DNA of 64,000 nt from Parasphingopyxis sp. CP4. GTDB lineage: Bacteria > Pseudomonadota > Alphaproteobacteria > Sphingomonadales > Sphingomonadaceae. The DNA is taken from contig NZ_CP051130.1 of the NCBI RefSeq assembly GCF_013378055.1, forward strand, positions 2,854,001 through 2,918,000, in the 5' to 3' direction. The notes beneath the pieces were generated by a model. It was not told the origin of the DNA and searched no databases. It saw only the letters and a list, made by a program, of their open reading frames with translations. Below, piece by piece: positions 16,914 to 24,673 of the stretch (positions are counted from its first letter, which is position 1; the number at the start of each line of letters is the position of its first letter). The translations under genes were made by a program, and so were the position numbers.

Positions 16914-17867
16914 CTATTGGCGGAAGGGGTAGCTGCCGTGGAATTCGGCCTGCGCTTCCAGATAGGTCGTGTAGGACGTGCCGAAGGCGAAATCCGAATT
17001 GTCGCCATAAAGGATGAGGACGCCTTCGAGCGGCGCATCGCCTTCGCTGCGTATGACATGTTTCGCATATTGCGGAACAAAGGCACTGACGCCGGGTTCG
17101 AGCGCAATCGTGCCCTGGTCGGTCTCCAGCGTTCCCTGGCCATGGGTGACGATGAAAAGATTGGGAACCTGGCTGAACTCAAGCCGCTCATCGTCATTTG
17201 CCACTTCGCCGCTTGCGATGCTGAAATGCAAGATCCTGACCGCTTTGAGCATATGCAGCGCAGTTGCCTGGACACCATGGGTCTGCAGCGAGTTATCGCG
17301 GCTGAACCGGGTGATTTCGACCGTGCCATGCGTTCCGGGCGTGAAGAAATGCGACAGGGCAATATAGTAGCGGCTCTGCACCGCTGAATCCATTTCGAAC
17401 CCGTCCATCGTGCGGGTTTCAACGCCGACCTGGTCAGACCCGAAACTCTGCATCGCTGCGGTGCCGGCATTGACCTGGCCGGTTGAGATCAGCCGCAACA
17501 CATCGATGCCTGAGATTTCAAAATACCAGGTCGGCTCAGCCGGTGCACCGCGTGTCAGCGTCACCTGGTGTGGGCCAAAGCGATGAAAGGTCAGGTGGGG
17601 CGATGCCTCGGGATGATAGGCTTCTTCTGCGCGCTCGATGGCGATTGTCCACCAGTCGTCGCCCAGTTTGATTCCGAAGGTGTCGCTGATCGCCATCGGA
17701 TCATTGCGATAATCTTCGGCAAAGGCTTCGAGGATTGCATGGGCTTCGTCGGCCTGGCTCATCGAAAGCGTCTCCTCACTGGATTGGACGTCACTTTGTG
17801 CGGTCGCAGTTTGGGGCAGGGCAATCGCCATGGCCGAAGCGGCGCAGAACAGAATGGGCTTGAACAT
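16914..17867 (-). CDS. Secreted cupin-like protein
   Basis: A 317-residue protein with a signal peptide (MFKPILFCAASAMAIALPQTATAQ). An unrecognised middle domain follows. The C-terminal part reads like a cupin barrel: GQGTLETDQGTIALEPGVSA then a Pro-x-His-type turn, PQYAKHVIRSEG. No complete set of cupin metal-binding His/Glu residues is obvious. The ATG follows GGAGAAG. A 16-bp palindrome lies 25 bases upstream and a TetR gene precedes it on the same strand, so TetR control is likely. Function is unknown. Confidence 0.6.
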   Translation of the reverse strand: MFKPILFCAASAMAIALPQTATAQSDVQSSEETLSMSQADEAHAILEAFAEDYRNDPMAISDTFGIKLGDDWWTIAIERAEEAYHPEASPHLTFHRFGPHQVTLTRGAPAEPTWYFEISGIDVLRLISTGQVNAGTAAMQSFGSDQVGVETRTMDGFEMDSAVQSRYYIALSHFFTPGTHGTVEITRFSRDNSLQTHGVQATALHMLKAVRILHFSIASGEVANDDERLEFSQVPNLFIVTHGQGTLETDQGTIALEPGVSAFVPQYAKHVIRSEGDAPLEGVLILYGDNSDFAFGTSYTTYLEAQAEFHGSYPFRQ

Positions 17868-17891
17868 CTTGCTTCTCCAAGTTGGTGTGCT

Positions 17892-17907
17892 GCTGTATTA
17901 ATACAGC
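17892..17907. promoter_or_regulatory. Perfect 16-bp palindrome, candidate TetR operator
   Basis: GCTGTATTAATACAGC is fully self-complementary. It sits in the 62-base gap between the TetR gene and the cupin gene, 25 bases before the cupin ATG. Size and symmetry fit a TetR-family dimer site. Confidence 0.6.
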
Positions 17908-17929
17908 GCATTCCAATTTAAGCAAGTGT

Positions 17930-18607
17930 TTAATTTGATCCCTCGTTCGGCGGACGCAGGGCATGGGACAGCATGTCGCCCAGCGTATCGACAAATTCAT
18001 CGAGCCCGGGCGTCGTCACCGGGCGGGCTACTTTCTGGGCGGCGGCCTCGCGAACTCGCGTGGCGACCAGGAAATGGATGAGCGGGCCGACCACGCACAG
18101 ATGCACGATCTGCGGATCATATTGTCGCGCGCCTTTGCGCAGGGGTATTTGCTCGAGCACGGCTTCGGTCAGCTCCATGAAGCCGAGCATCTTGGTGAGC
18201 GATTTGCGTTCGAGCAGTTGCTCGGGGTCGAGCTGCTCGCGCAGGATCATGGGTGCGAGATGTCGGCGGCTGGCGATTGCGGTGGCAAAGATCCGCACCA
18301 GTTCGCGCTCCGGATAGTCGGCATGGGCCAGGTCTGCAGTTACCGCGAGCTGCGCGGCATGGTCGACAGCTTCGGCCAGGATCTCATGATAGAGCGCGCC
18401 CTTGCCGCCGAAATGATAGGAGACGAGCGCCTGATTGACGCCGGCGGCCGCGGCAATGTCTCGCACCCCGGTCGCCTTGAATCCCTTGTCCGCAAACAGA
18501 GTGGCGGCTGCGTCGAGGATGGTCTGGCGGGTGCGGTTCCCGCGATCGATGCGCTGGGCGGATTGGGGGGAGGGCGACTGGACTGGCACGGCCCACACAT
18601 TAGGCAT
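17930..18607 (-). CDS. TetR/AcrR family transcriptional regulator
   Basis: A 225-residue repressor. The N-terminal DNA-binding domain is TRQTILDAAATLFADKGFKATGVRDIAAAAGVNQALVSYHFGGKGALYHEIL, seen in parts, with the helix-turn-helix at about residues 45-65. A CerR-like (DUF1956-type) ligand domain follows. It lies immediately upstream of the cupin gene, in the same direction, with a palindromic site between them. The start at 18607 is the first ATG; a later start near residue 20 (before RIDRGNRTRQ) is possible. Confidence 0.87.
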   Translation of the reverse strand: MPNVWAVPVQSPSPQSAQRIDRGNRTRQTILDAAATLFADKGFKATGVRDIAAAAGVNQALVSYHFGGKGALYHEILAEAVDHAAQLAVTADLAHADYPERELVRIFATAIASRRHLAPMILREQLDPEQLLERKSLTKMLGFMELTEAVLEQIPLRKGARQYDPQIVHLCVVGPLIHFLVATRVREAAAQKVARPVTTPGLDEFVDTLGDMLSHALRPPNEGSN

Positions 18608-18672
18608 TGCCCGCGCGGCAGGCCAGAGCCCCGTCCCGAGATCTTAACACGGCCGAGGGCTCTAAACGGAAT

Positions 18673-18702
18673 GAGGCCGCAGCATTTTCATGCTGCGGCC
18701 TC
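18673..18702 (-). terminator. Strong hairpin downstream of ctrA
   Basis: GAGGCCGCAGCAT and its exact complement form a 13-bp stem around a four-base loop (TTTC), 50 bases after the ctrA stop. On the minus strand the following bases are only weakly T-rich, so termination may be partial. Confidence 0.55.
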
Positions 18703-18751
18703 GCCCCTAAATTCGGGATTTGGAAAACCCCGCCCCTTAAACCTGGGTCGA

Positions 18752-19453
18752 TTAGGCGACTTGCGCCTGTTCTTCTTCCTCTGGATCGCGCAGCACATAG
18801 CCACGTCCCCAGACGGTTTCGATGTAGTTTTCGCCGCCCGATGCGAGGCTGAGCTTCTTGCGCAGCTTGCAGATAAAGACGTCGATAATCTTGAGTTCCG
18901 GCTCATCCATTCCGCCATAAAGATGGTTGAGGAACATTTCCTTGGTGAGCGTTGTGCCCTTGCGCAGCGAAAGCAGCTCGAGCATCGCATATTCCTTGCC
19001 GGTGAGATGAACGCGATTGCCATCCACTTCGACCGTCTTTGCGTCGAGGTTCACGGCAAGCTTACCGGTCTTGATAACCGACTGGCTGTGACCCTTGGAG
19101 CGGCGCACCACGGCATGAATGCGGGCGACCAGCTCTTCGCGATGGAACGGCTTGGTGACATAGTCATCGGCGCCAAAGCCGAAGCTGCGAACCTTGCTGT
19201 CCATTTCGGCAATGCCGGAAAGAATGAGAACCGGGGTCTGCACCTTGGAGAGACGCAGCTTTTTCAGCACGTCATAGCCGTGCATGTCAGGCAGATTGAG
19301 GTCGAGCAATATGATATCGTAATCATAGAGCTTACCGAGATCGAGGCCTTCTTCGCCAAGATCGGTTGTATATACATTAAAGCCTTCGGTCGTCAGCATC
19401 ATCTCGATGCTCTTTGCCGTGGTAGGCTCGTCTTCGATCAGCAACACACGCAT
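18752..19453 (-). CDS. ctrA: Cell cycle response regulator CtrA
   Basis: A 233-residue OmpR-type response regulator. The receiver domain covers residues 1-115, with acidic pocket EDE at 7-9, phosphoacceptor Asp51 ([11 protein letters not shown]), Thr/Ser and Lys of the switch (KPFHREE). The C-terminal winged helix contains [20 protein letters not shown] and WGRGYVL. The wording [20 protein letters not shown] is diagnostic of CtrA, the master cell-cycle regulator of alphaproteobacteria, which binds TTAA-N7-TTAA. The ATG at 19453 follows AGGGGTG. The promoter carries such a box and two GANTC sites, so autoregulation and methylation control are likely. The last residues are Glu-rich. Confidence 0.96.
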   Translation of the reverse strand: MRVLLIEDEPTTAKSIEMMLTTEGFNVYTTDLGEEGLDLGKLYDYDIILLDLNLPDMHGYDVLKKLRLSKVQTPVLILSGIAEMDSKVRSFGFGADDYVTKPFHREELVARIHAVVRRSKGHSQSVIKTGKLAVNLDAKTVEVDGNRVHLTGKEYAMLELLSLRKGTTLTKEMFLNHLYGGMDEPELKIIDVFICKLRKKLSLASGGENYIETVWGRGYVLRDPEEEEQAQVA

Positions 19454-19544
19454 CAGGTCACCCCTTAGTTGTGGCACCGAACGAGACGCCGTCTCGAACG
19501 GCTCGGTGCAATTCATTAACCATCGAAGATATGAACGTAAAAGG

Positions 19545-19559
19545 TTAAAGGCCGGTTAA
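19545..19559. promoter_or_regulatory. CtrA box upstream of ctrA
   Basis: TTAA-AGGCCGG-TTAA is an exact TTAA-N7-TTAA site, 92 bases before the ctrA ATG. GANTC methylation sites lie at 19566-19570 (GAGTC) and 19590-19594 (GACTC). This fits the known autoregulated ctrA promoter. Confidence 0.75.
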
Positions 19560-19592
19560 CTCCACGAGTCGCGAACCTGTGACATTTTCGAC

Positions 19593-20573
19593 TCACTCCG
19601 CTTTTGGAGCGGAAATCCGGCTGTCTGCGCACTTTTTTGTGAGTGTTTCGGCAAGATAATCTAACAAAAGCGTTACGCGCGCGGGTCGTTCAGACCCCGG
19701 TGGAGTTACAAGATGCAGCGCAATAGGGGGCGCGGACCAGTCCGTTAGCAAGGGTATTAACTCGCGATCCGGATCATGGTCTGCCAACATGAAATCCGGA
19801 ATTATTGCGATCCCGAGCCCGGCCTTGAGCGTCGACATCATCGCATCGCTATTATTGGCGCGCAGCGGTCCGCTTGGTCGGACATGCACCTCTTCGCCGT
19901 TTTTACCGGTAAAGCGCCAGCTCTCCGGGTTGGGGAGATAGGCATAGCAAAGGCACTCATGATCCTTGAGGTCGGATGGGTGCTTCGGCTCGCCCCAGCG
20001 TTCCAGATAGTCGCGCGATGCCACGAGATGGCGATCGACCGGGCCAAGCCGGCGCGCCTTGAGGCTACTATCTGCCAATGCCCCGATGCGCAGCGCCGCA
20101 TCGAAACCGCCACCCACTATATCGACCAGATCGTCGCTGAGATGGAGATCGATCGCGATATCGGGATAGCGCGCAAGGAAATCGGGCAAGACAGAGCCAA
20201 CATGCGCGATCCCGAAGCTCATCGGCGCAGCCAGTCGCACCAGCCCGCGCGGATTGCTCGCTTCATCGCGCGCTGCATCCTCGGTTTCTTCGCCCAGGCT
20301 CAACAGCTGCTGCGCGCGTCCGGCCAGATCCCGGCCGCTTTCGGTGAGGGAGAGATGCCGCGAGCTGCGGTGGAGCAGCTGTACGCCGAGCGCCTTTTCC
20401 AATCGCGTAACGGCTTTCGAGACGGTGGCCTTGGACACACCGATATCCTCGGCCGCCGCGGTAAAGGATCGCAGCTCTACGACTTTGGCGAAAATCGCCC
20501 AGGCTTCGAGATCGGGAAGATTAGGCATAATATCGAAACAATGAGTTTCCAACGTTTCTATTTTCGCATCCAT
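19593..20573 (-). CDS. LysR family transcriptional regulator
   Basis: A 326-residue LysR protein. The N-terminal winged helix reads LEAWAIFAKVVELRSFTAAAEDIGVSKATVSKAVTRLEK, and LLHRSSRHLSLTESG follows; the effector domain occupies roughly residues 105-310. The start at 20573 has AGGG seven bases upstream; ATG 20528 (MPNLPDLEAW) would give a more usual 311 residues but lacks a ribosome site. It is divergent from pirin by 51 bases and so probably controls the pirin/azoreductase genes, a common arrangement. Confidence 0.9.
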   Translation of the reverse strand: MDAKIETLETHCFDIMPNLPDLEAWAIFAKVVELRSFTAAAEDIGVSKATVSKAVTRLEKALGVQLLHRSSRHLSLTESGRDLAGRAQQLLSLGEETEDAARDEASNPRGLVRLAAPMSFGIAHVGSVLPDFLARYPDIAIDLHLSDDLVDIVGGGFDAALRIGALADSSLKARRLGPVDRHLVASRDYLERWGEPKHPSDLKDHECLCYAYLPNPESWRFTGKNGEEVHVRPSGPLRANNSDAMMSTLKAGLGIAIIPDFMLADHDPDRELIPLLTDWSAPPIALHLVTPPGSERPARVTLLLDYLAETLTKKCADSRISAPKAE

Positions 20574-20624
20574 GCCGCCGCCCTATCTGAGTGTCAACGA
20601 CTGACATGCAGATGGAGACAGACG

Positions 20625-21341
20625 ATGATTGAGAAACGTTCCTTTTCCAGCCTTGGCCACGCCGATCATGGCTGGCTCAACGCCCGGCACCATTTTTCCT
20701 TTTCCAGCTATCAGGATCCGGACCGCATGGGATGGGGCAGCTTGCGCGTCTGGAATGATGACGAGATCGCACCGCAAAGCGGTTTCCCGACCCACCCCCA
20801 TCGCGACATGGAAATCATCACCTATGTCCGCCAAGGGGCGATCACGCACCGCGATTCAGTGGGCAATGAAGGCCATACGCTGGCTGGCGATGTCCAGGTG
20901 ATGAGTGCCGGTACCGGTATCCAGCACAGCGAGTTCAATCTCAGCGATGAGGAAACCCGTCTGTTCCAGATCTGGATCGAACCGACCGAAAAAGGCGGAA
21001 CGCCGCGTTGGGATGCCAAGGAGTTTCCCAGGGGCGACCGGGCCGGTTCGCTCGAGGTGCTGGCCAGTGGCTTCGATGAAGACCTTGAAATTGGTGCGCT
21101 CTGGATCCGGGCCGATGCCCGGCTGTCCGGCGCTACCCTGACCAAGGGTGATGCAATCACGCATGCGCTTGCGGACGGTTATCGCGGCTATCTGGTTGTG
21201 TCCGAAGGTCGGTTGCGCGTGAACGGTGTCGATCTCGATACCCGCGATGCAGCTGCCATCTCTGACATCACAGAACTCAGCATCGAAGCGATAGATGATG
21301 TCGAGTTCCTGCTCGCCGAAGTGCCGGCGGTTGCGCACTGA
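20625..21341 (+). CDS. Pirin family protein
   Basis: A 238-residue bicupin. The N-terminal cupin has the pirin metal motif (GFPTHPHRDMEIITYV, with the second His/Glu set in GDVQVMSAGTGIQHSE). Pirins are iron proteins; some bacterial members have quercetinase activity or redox regulatory roles. The ATG follows GGAG at eight bases. Seventy-one bases downstream is an azoreductase gene, and a divergent LysR gene is upstream, suggesting a small quinone or electrophile-stress unit. Confidence 0.92.
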   Translation: MIEKRSFSSLGHADHGWLNARHHFSFSSYQDPDRMGWGSLRVWNDDEIAPQSGFPTHPHRDMEIITYVRQGAITHRDSVGNEGHTLAGDVQVMSAGTGIQHSEFNLSDEETRLFQIWIEPTEKGGTPRWDAKEFPRGDRAGSLEVLASGFDEDLEIGALWIRADARLSGATLTKGDAITHALADGYRGYLVVSEGRLRVNGVDLDTRDAAAISDITELSIEAIDDVEFLLAEVPAVAH

Positions 21342-21412
21342 AGGGAAGAGGGGCCATTTGGTCCCTCTTTTCTTTACCCTTCTCCCCTCATCCAAACCCA
21401 TTGGAGTGTCTA

Positions 21413-22015
21413 ATGACCGATCTTTCTTCCCCCAATATCCTCCGTATCGATGCCAGCGGTCGCCATGACGGCTCGGCCTCACGTGCGCTTGGCGATCATC
21501 TTGTCGCGCAATTGAAAGCCAAGCACCCGGGCGCCAGTGTGGCGGCGCGCGACCTTGCGCCAGGTGTGCCCTTTGTCGATGCCGACTGGATCGGCGCCAA
21601 TTTCACCCCTGCCGAGGCACGGACGGATGAGCAAAGCGCCAAGCTCGCTGTTTCCGATGCGCTGATCGAAGAAATTGAAACGGCGGATATCCTGGCCATC
21701 GATACCCCGATCTATAATTTCGGCCCGCCGGCCGTTCTGAAAGCCTGGATCGACATGGTCGCCCGGGCCGGCAAAACCTTCCGCTACACTGAAAATGGAC
21801 CTGTCGGACTGCTGGAAGGCAAAAAGGCCTATATCGCGATCGCCAGCGGTGGAACGGAAGTCGGGAGTGATATCGATTTCCTAAGCGGCTATCTGCGCCA
21901 CTTTCTCGGCTTTATCGGCATCAGCGATGTCGAGCTCTTTGCGGCCGATCAGATGATGATGCGCGGCGCGGACCGGATCGATCATGCCAAAGCCGAGATC
22001 GAGGCAGCTATCTGA
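21413..22015 (+). CDS. azoR: FMN-dependent NADH-azoreductase
   Basis: A 200-residue flavodoxin-fold protein. The phosphate-binding loop is in RIDASGRHDGSASRALG and the FMN-binding TPIYNFGPPAVLKAWID motif is typical of AzoR, as is the ASGGT near residue 148. AzoR enzymes reduce azo compounds and quinones with NADH and act against thiol or quinone stress. ATG 21413 has GGAG six bases upstream. It is probably co-transcribed with the pirin gene. Confidence 0.9.
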   Translation: MTDLSSPNILRIDASGRHDGSASRALGDHLVAQLKAKHPGASVAARDLAPGVPFVDADWIGANFTPAEARTDEQSAKLAVSDALIEEIETADILAIDTPIYNFGPPAVLKAWIDMVARAGKTFRYTENGPVGLLEGKKAYIAIASGGTEVGSDIDFLSGYLRHFLGFIGISDVELFAADQMMMRGADRIDHAKAEIEAAI

Positions 22016-22058
22016 GTCCTGCCTTGCGGATCAGGCGGGAGCCTGTCACTGCCGCTCC

Positions 22059-22703
22059 ATGCTCAGTGATCGGATCCTATGTGTCGATGGCGAGGCGATC
22101 GTCATCGACAAGCCTGCCGGGCTGGCGGTCACTCGCCCGAAGCGCGGTGGCGATTGTGTCGAGGATCGGCTTGGCGAATTGCGATTGAACTTCAAACGCG
22201 AACCGATGATTGTCCATCGGCTGGACCAGGATACCAGTGGCTGTTTGCTCCTCGCCCGCAATCCCAAAGCGCTCAAGCGCTTCAATCGTACCTTTGAAGC
22301 CGGGGTCGTCGAGAAAATCTATTGGGCGGTGCTCGATGGCGTGCCGGATGGCGAGACCGGATTGATCGATATGCCACTGGCAAAACGATCGACGAAGGAA
22401 CGGGGCTGGTGGGTCGAAGAAGATCCGCGCGGCAAGGCTGCCCGCACCCACTGGTCGATACTGGCCCAGAAGGCTGGACGGGCGCTGGTCGAGTTCCGAC
22501 CCGAAACCGGGCGGACCCATCAGCTCCGGGTCCATGCGCAACTTGGCCTTGGTATCCCGATCATCGGTGATCCGGTCTATGGGACATCTGCCTCCCACAT
22601 GTTGTTACACGCCCGTGCGCTCACCGTGCCTCGGGACACCAAGCCAGCAATTGAAGCGGTGGCGCCGCTTCCCGATCATTTTGGCGATTGGAAAACCAAC
22701 TAG
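22059..22703 (+). CDS. RluA-type pseudouridine synthase
   Basis: A 214-residue pseudouridine synthase with the catalytic motif HRLDQDTSG (Asp56) and the RPETGRTHQLRVH motif. There is no S4 domain, so it belongs to the short RluA/TruC-like group modifying rRNA or tRNA. ATG 22059 is the first start that leaves the fold intact; the gap to azoR is 43 bases. Its stop shares CTAG with the stop of the convergent gene. The target RNA cannot be told from sequence. Confidence 0.88.
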   Translation: MLSDRILCVDGEAIVIDKPAGLAVTRPKRGGDCVEDRLGELRLNFKREPMIVHRLDQDTSGCLLLARNPKALKRFNRTFEAGVVEKIYWAVLDGVPDGETGLIDMPLAKRSTKERGWWVEEDPRGKAARTHWSILAQKAGRALVEFRPETGRTHQLRVHAQLGLGIPIIGDPVYGTSASHMLLHARALTVPRDTKPAIEAVAPLPDHFGDWKTN

Positions 22704-23488
22704 TCGAACTGGCCGGGCGAAATCCGGAAAGTTTCGATTGGAATATACTCGTTCACCTCGAAATCGGTATAGATGAAGTCATAGGCGCGCACGCCATTGA
22801 GCCAGCTGCGCGTCCGGCCGGGCTGGACCCAGCTAATCCCGTCCTTGGTGAAGAAATTGTCGAAACGCCGTTCGTGAAAGCCGCGCGGGGTTGCAAAGGC
22901 AACGCGCGCCATACGGTAATCATCCTTGCGCAGGGAAAAGACGCCGCGACCACCACTTGGATCTATCACCGTTACAGAAAATACCGGTGCGCCGTCGACA
23001 TGATCATCGGGCTCGCGTTCCAGGCTGTATCCATCGTCCAGTGCAAAACGGAACATGCCAAAGCCCATCGAAGTGCGCCAAAACGGGCTGTCAGCCCCTT
23101 CACCGGTCGGTCCATTCACATCATAGGTTTCGCTGCCGTCAAAGGCGATCTGCAAGCGTGGCTCGCCATCGACAAAGGAGGAAACCCGGATCTGCCCATC
23201 GGCGAGATGGCCATCAGGTTTGGTATCGGGATGGATACGCCACAGGTCATAGGGGTCGTGCCGGATCGGCTCTCCCGGCCCATCGGGATATTCGAGCAGG
23301 TGGCCGTGCAGGTGATAGCTGGTCGGGCGAAGCCATTGATCACCGCCCATTGCGGCCTGCGCGCGGCGGACAATCTCTGCGGCATCCAATGCCTGATCAT
23401 CGCTCGACTGTGCGAGCGCCGCCGTGAGTGGCAATGCGGTGGCGACGCCGGTTGCCCCGCAAATCTGGATGAATGTCCTGCGTTCCAT
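22700..23488 (-). CDS. Exported protein of unknown function, Tat-like signal
   Basis: A 262-residue protein starting MERRTFIQICGATGVATALP, a twin-arginine-like signal, followed by a mature domain rich in Asp and aromatic residues with no recognised motif. Its repeated GxxxY/DxY beta patterns hint at a beta-rich periplasmic protein of the outer-membrane lipoprotein-sorting type, but this is weak. ATG 23488 follows GGGAGAG. It ends tail to tail with the pseudouridine synthase. Confidence 0.55.
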   Translation of the reverse strand: MERRTFIQICGATGVATALPLTAALAQSSDDQALDAAEIVRRAQAAMGGDQWLRPTSYHLHGHLLEYPDGPGEPIRHDPYDLWRIHPDTKPDGHLADGQIRVSSFVDGEPRLQIAFDGSETYDVNGPTGEGADSPFWRTSMGFGMFRFALDDGYSLEREPDDHVDGAPVFSVTVIDPSGGRGVFSLRKDDYRMARVAFATPRGFHERRFDNFFTKDGISWVQPGRTRSWLNGVRAYDFIYTDFEVNEYIPIETFRISPGQFD

Positions 23489-23595
23489 GGCCTGTGTCTC
23501 TCCCTTATCCCCTGTTGCCACACTATCGACTTGATTGACGATGACCAAGCGCCGCTATTTGGACAGTGCGCGCCTCCTTCGGTTAGGAGGGCGAC

Positions 23596-24009
23596 ATGGC
23601 CCGGTTCGACCTATCCTCCATTCCTGCCGATGCGATCGAAGAGCGTCATCTTTCGGGCACCGGCCCGGGCGGGCAGAATGTGAACAAGGTGGCGACGGCG
23701 GTGCAGCTGCGCGTCGACGTGTTCGCGCTCGGCCTCGCGCCCGCTGTCTACCGCCGGCTGAAGGATCTCGCCGGGACCCGGCTTACCGCAGCTGGTGTAT
23801 TGGTGATCACCGCCCGGGCGCATCGCACGCAGGAGGCCAATCGACGCGATGCAATGGCGCGACTATCAGAATTGCTTGGCAAAGCGCATGAGCGGCCAGC
23901 GCGTCGGATCAAGACCAAACCGAGCCGCGCGGCCAAGGCGCGCAGGGTGGACAGCAAAAAGGTTCGCGGGCAGGTCAAGAAAGCGCGATCCAAACCGCGT
24001 CTCGACTGA
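23596..24009 (+). CDS. arfB: Ribosome rescue hydrolase ArfB
   Basis: A 137-residue peptidyl-tRNA hydrolase that frees stalled ribosomes. The release-factor motif GTGPGGQNVNK carries the GGQ at residues 25-27. The C-terminal tail is highly basic (KTKPSRAAKARRVDSKKVRGQVKKA), which in ArfB inserts into the empty mRNA channel. Length matches the family. The ATG follows AGGAGG. Confidence 0.93.
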   Translation: MARFDLSSIPADAIEERHLSGTGPGGQNVNKVATAVQLRVDVFALGLAPAVYRRLKDLAGTRLTAAGVLVITARAHRTQEANRRDAMARLSELLGKAHERPARRIKTKPSRAAKARRVDSKKVRGQVKKARSKPRLD

Positions 24010-24033
24010 GCGGCGACCGACGGAAAGAATTGC

Positions 24034-24522
24034 ATGCATAGCTTCGATATTGCCGGATCAAGCGACAAGCCCGCTCTCTATGCAGATTTGCGCTCAGCGC
24101 TGGATGGGCTGACGGCGGACGAGCCAGATCCAATTGCCAATATGGCCAATATGGCGGCGCTCCTTTGGGAATATCTGCCGGACATCAACTGGGCCGGTTT
24201 TTATCGGGCGATTGATGGCGAACTGGTGCTGGGCCCGTTTCAGGGGAAAACGGCCTGTATTCGCATTGCGATAGGCGCCGGCGTCTGCGGGACGGCGGCG
24301 GCGTCGCGCGAAACACAGCTCGTGGATGATGTCGACGCCTTTCCCGGCCATATTCCCTGCGATGCCGCCTCAGCATCCGAGCTAGTCGTCCCGATCATCG
24401 TCAAGGGCGATCTGATCGGCGTGCTCGATATCGACAGCCCGAACAGGGCTCGCTTCGATGCCGATGATGCGGCCGGGTGCGAAGCGCTGGTCGCACTGAT
24501 CGGTCCTCGGATAGTCGGCTAA
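24034..24522 (+). CDS. msrC: Free methionine-(R)-sulfoxide reductase (GAF domain)
   Basis: A 162-residue single GAF domain. The three cysteines of fRMsr are conserved: Cys75 in GKTACIRI, Cys85 in GAGVCGTAA and Cys109 in GHIPCDAASASELVVPI. The enzyme reduces free Met-R-sulfoxide using thioredoxin. It lies 24 bases after arfB on the same strand. The gap to the next gene, 24523-24673, holds only a possible promoter. Confidence 0.92.
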   Translation: MHSFDIAGSSDKPALYADLRSALDGLTADEPDPIANMANMAALLWEYLPDINWAGFYRAIDGELVLGPFQGKTACIRIAIGAGVCGTAAASRETQLVDDVDAFPGHIPCDAASASELVVPIIVKGDLIGVLDIDSPNRARFDADDAAGCEALVALIGPRIVG

Positions 24523-24673
24523 GCGCCTGATTGCCCCCATTTGCACTGGTTCATTTCGGGACAACATTAACCCTTAGTCGCGTGGAATAGCCGTCTGAAA
24601 ACTGTTAAGAAACTATGAACGCCGGGGGGATTGATAGCCTTCCGACTGATTGTTTCTATGGGAAGGGCATTTC

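Noticed and set aside
17963-19468. 501-codon open frame on the plus strand across tetR and ctrA
   Set aside because: It is antisense to two clear genes, has no recognisable domain and arises from GC-rich codon use.
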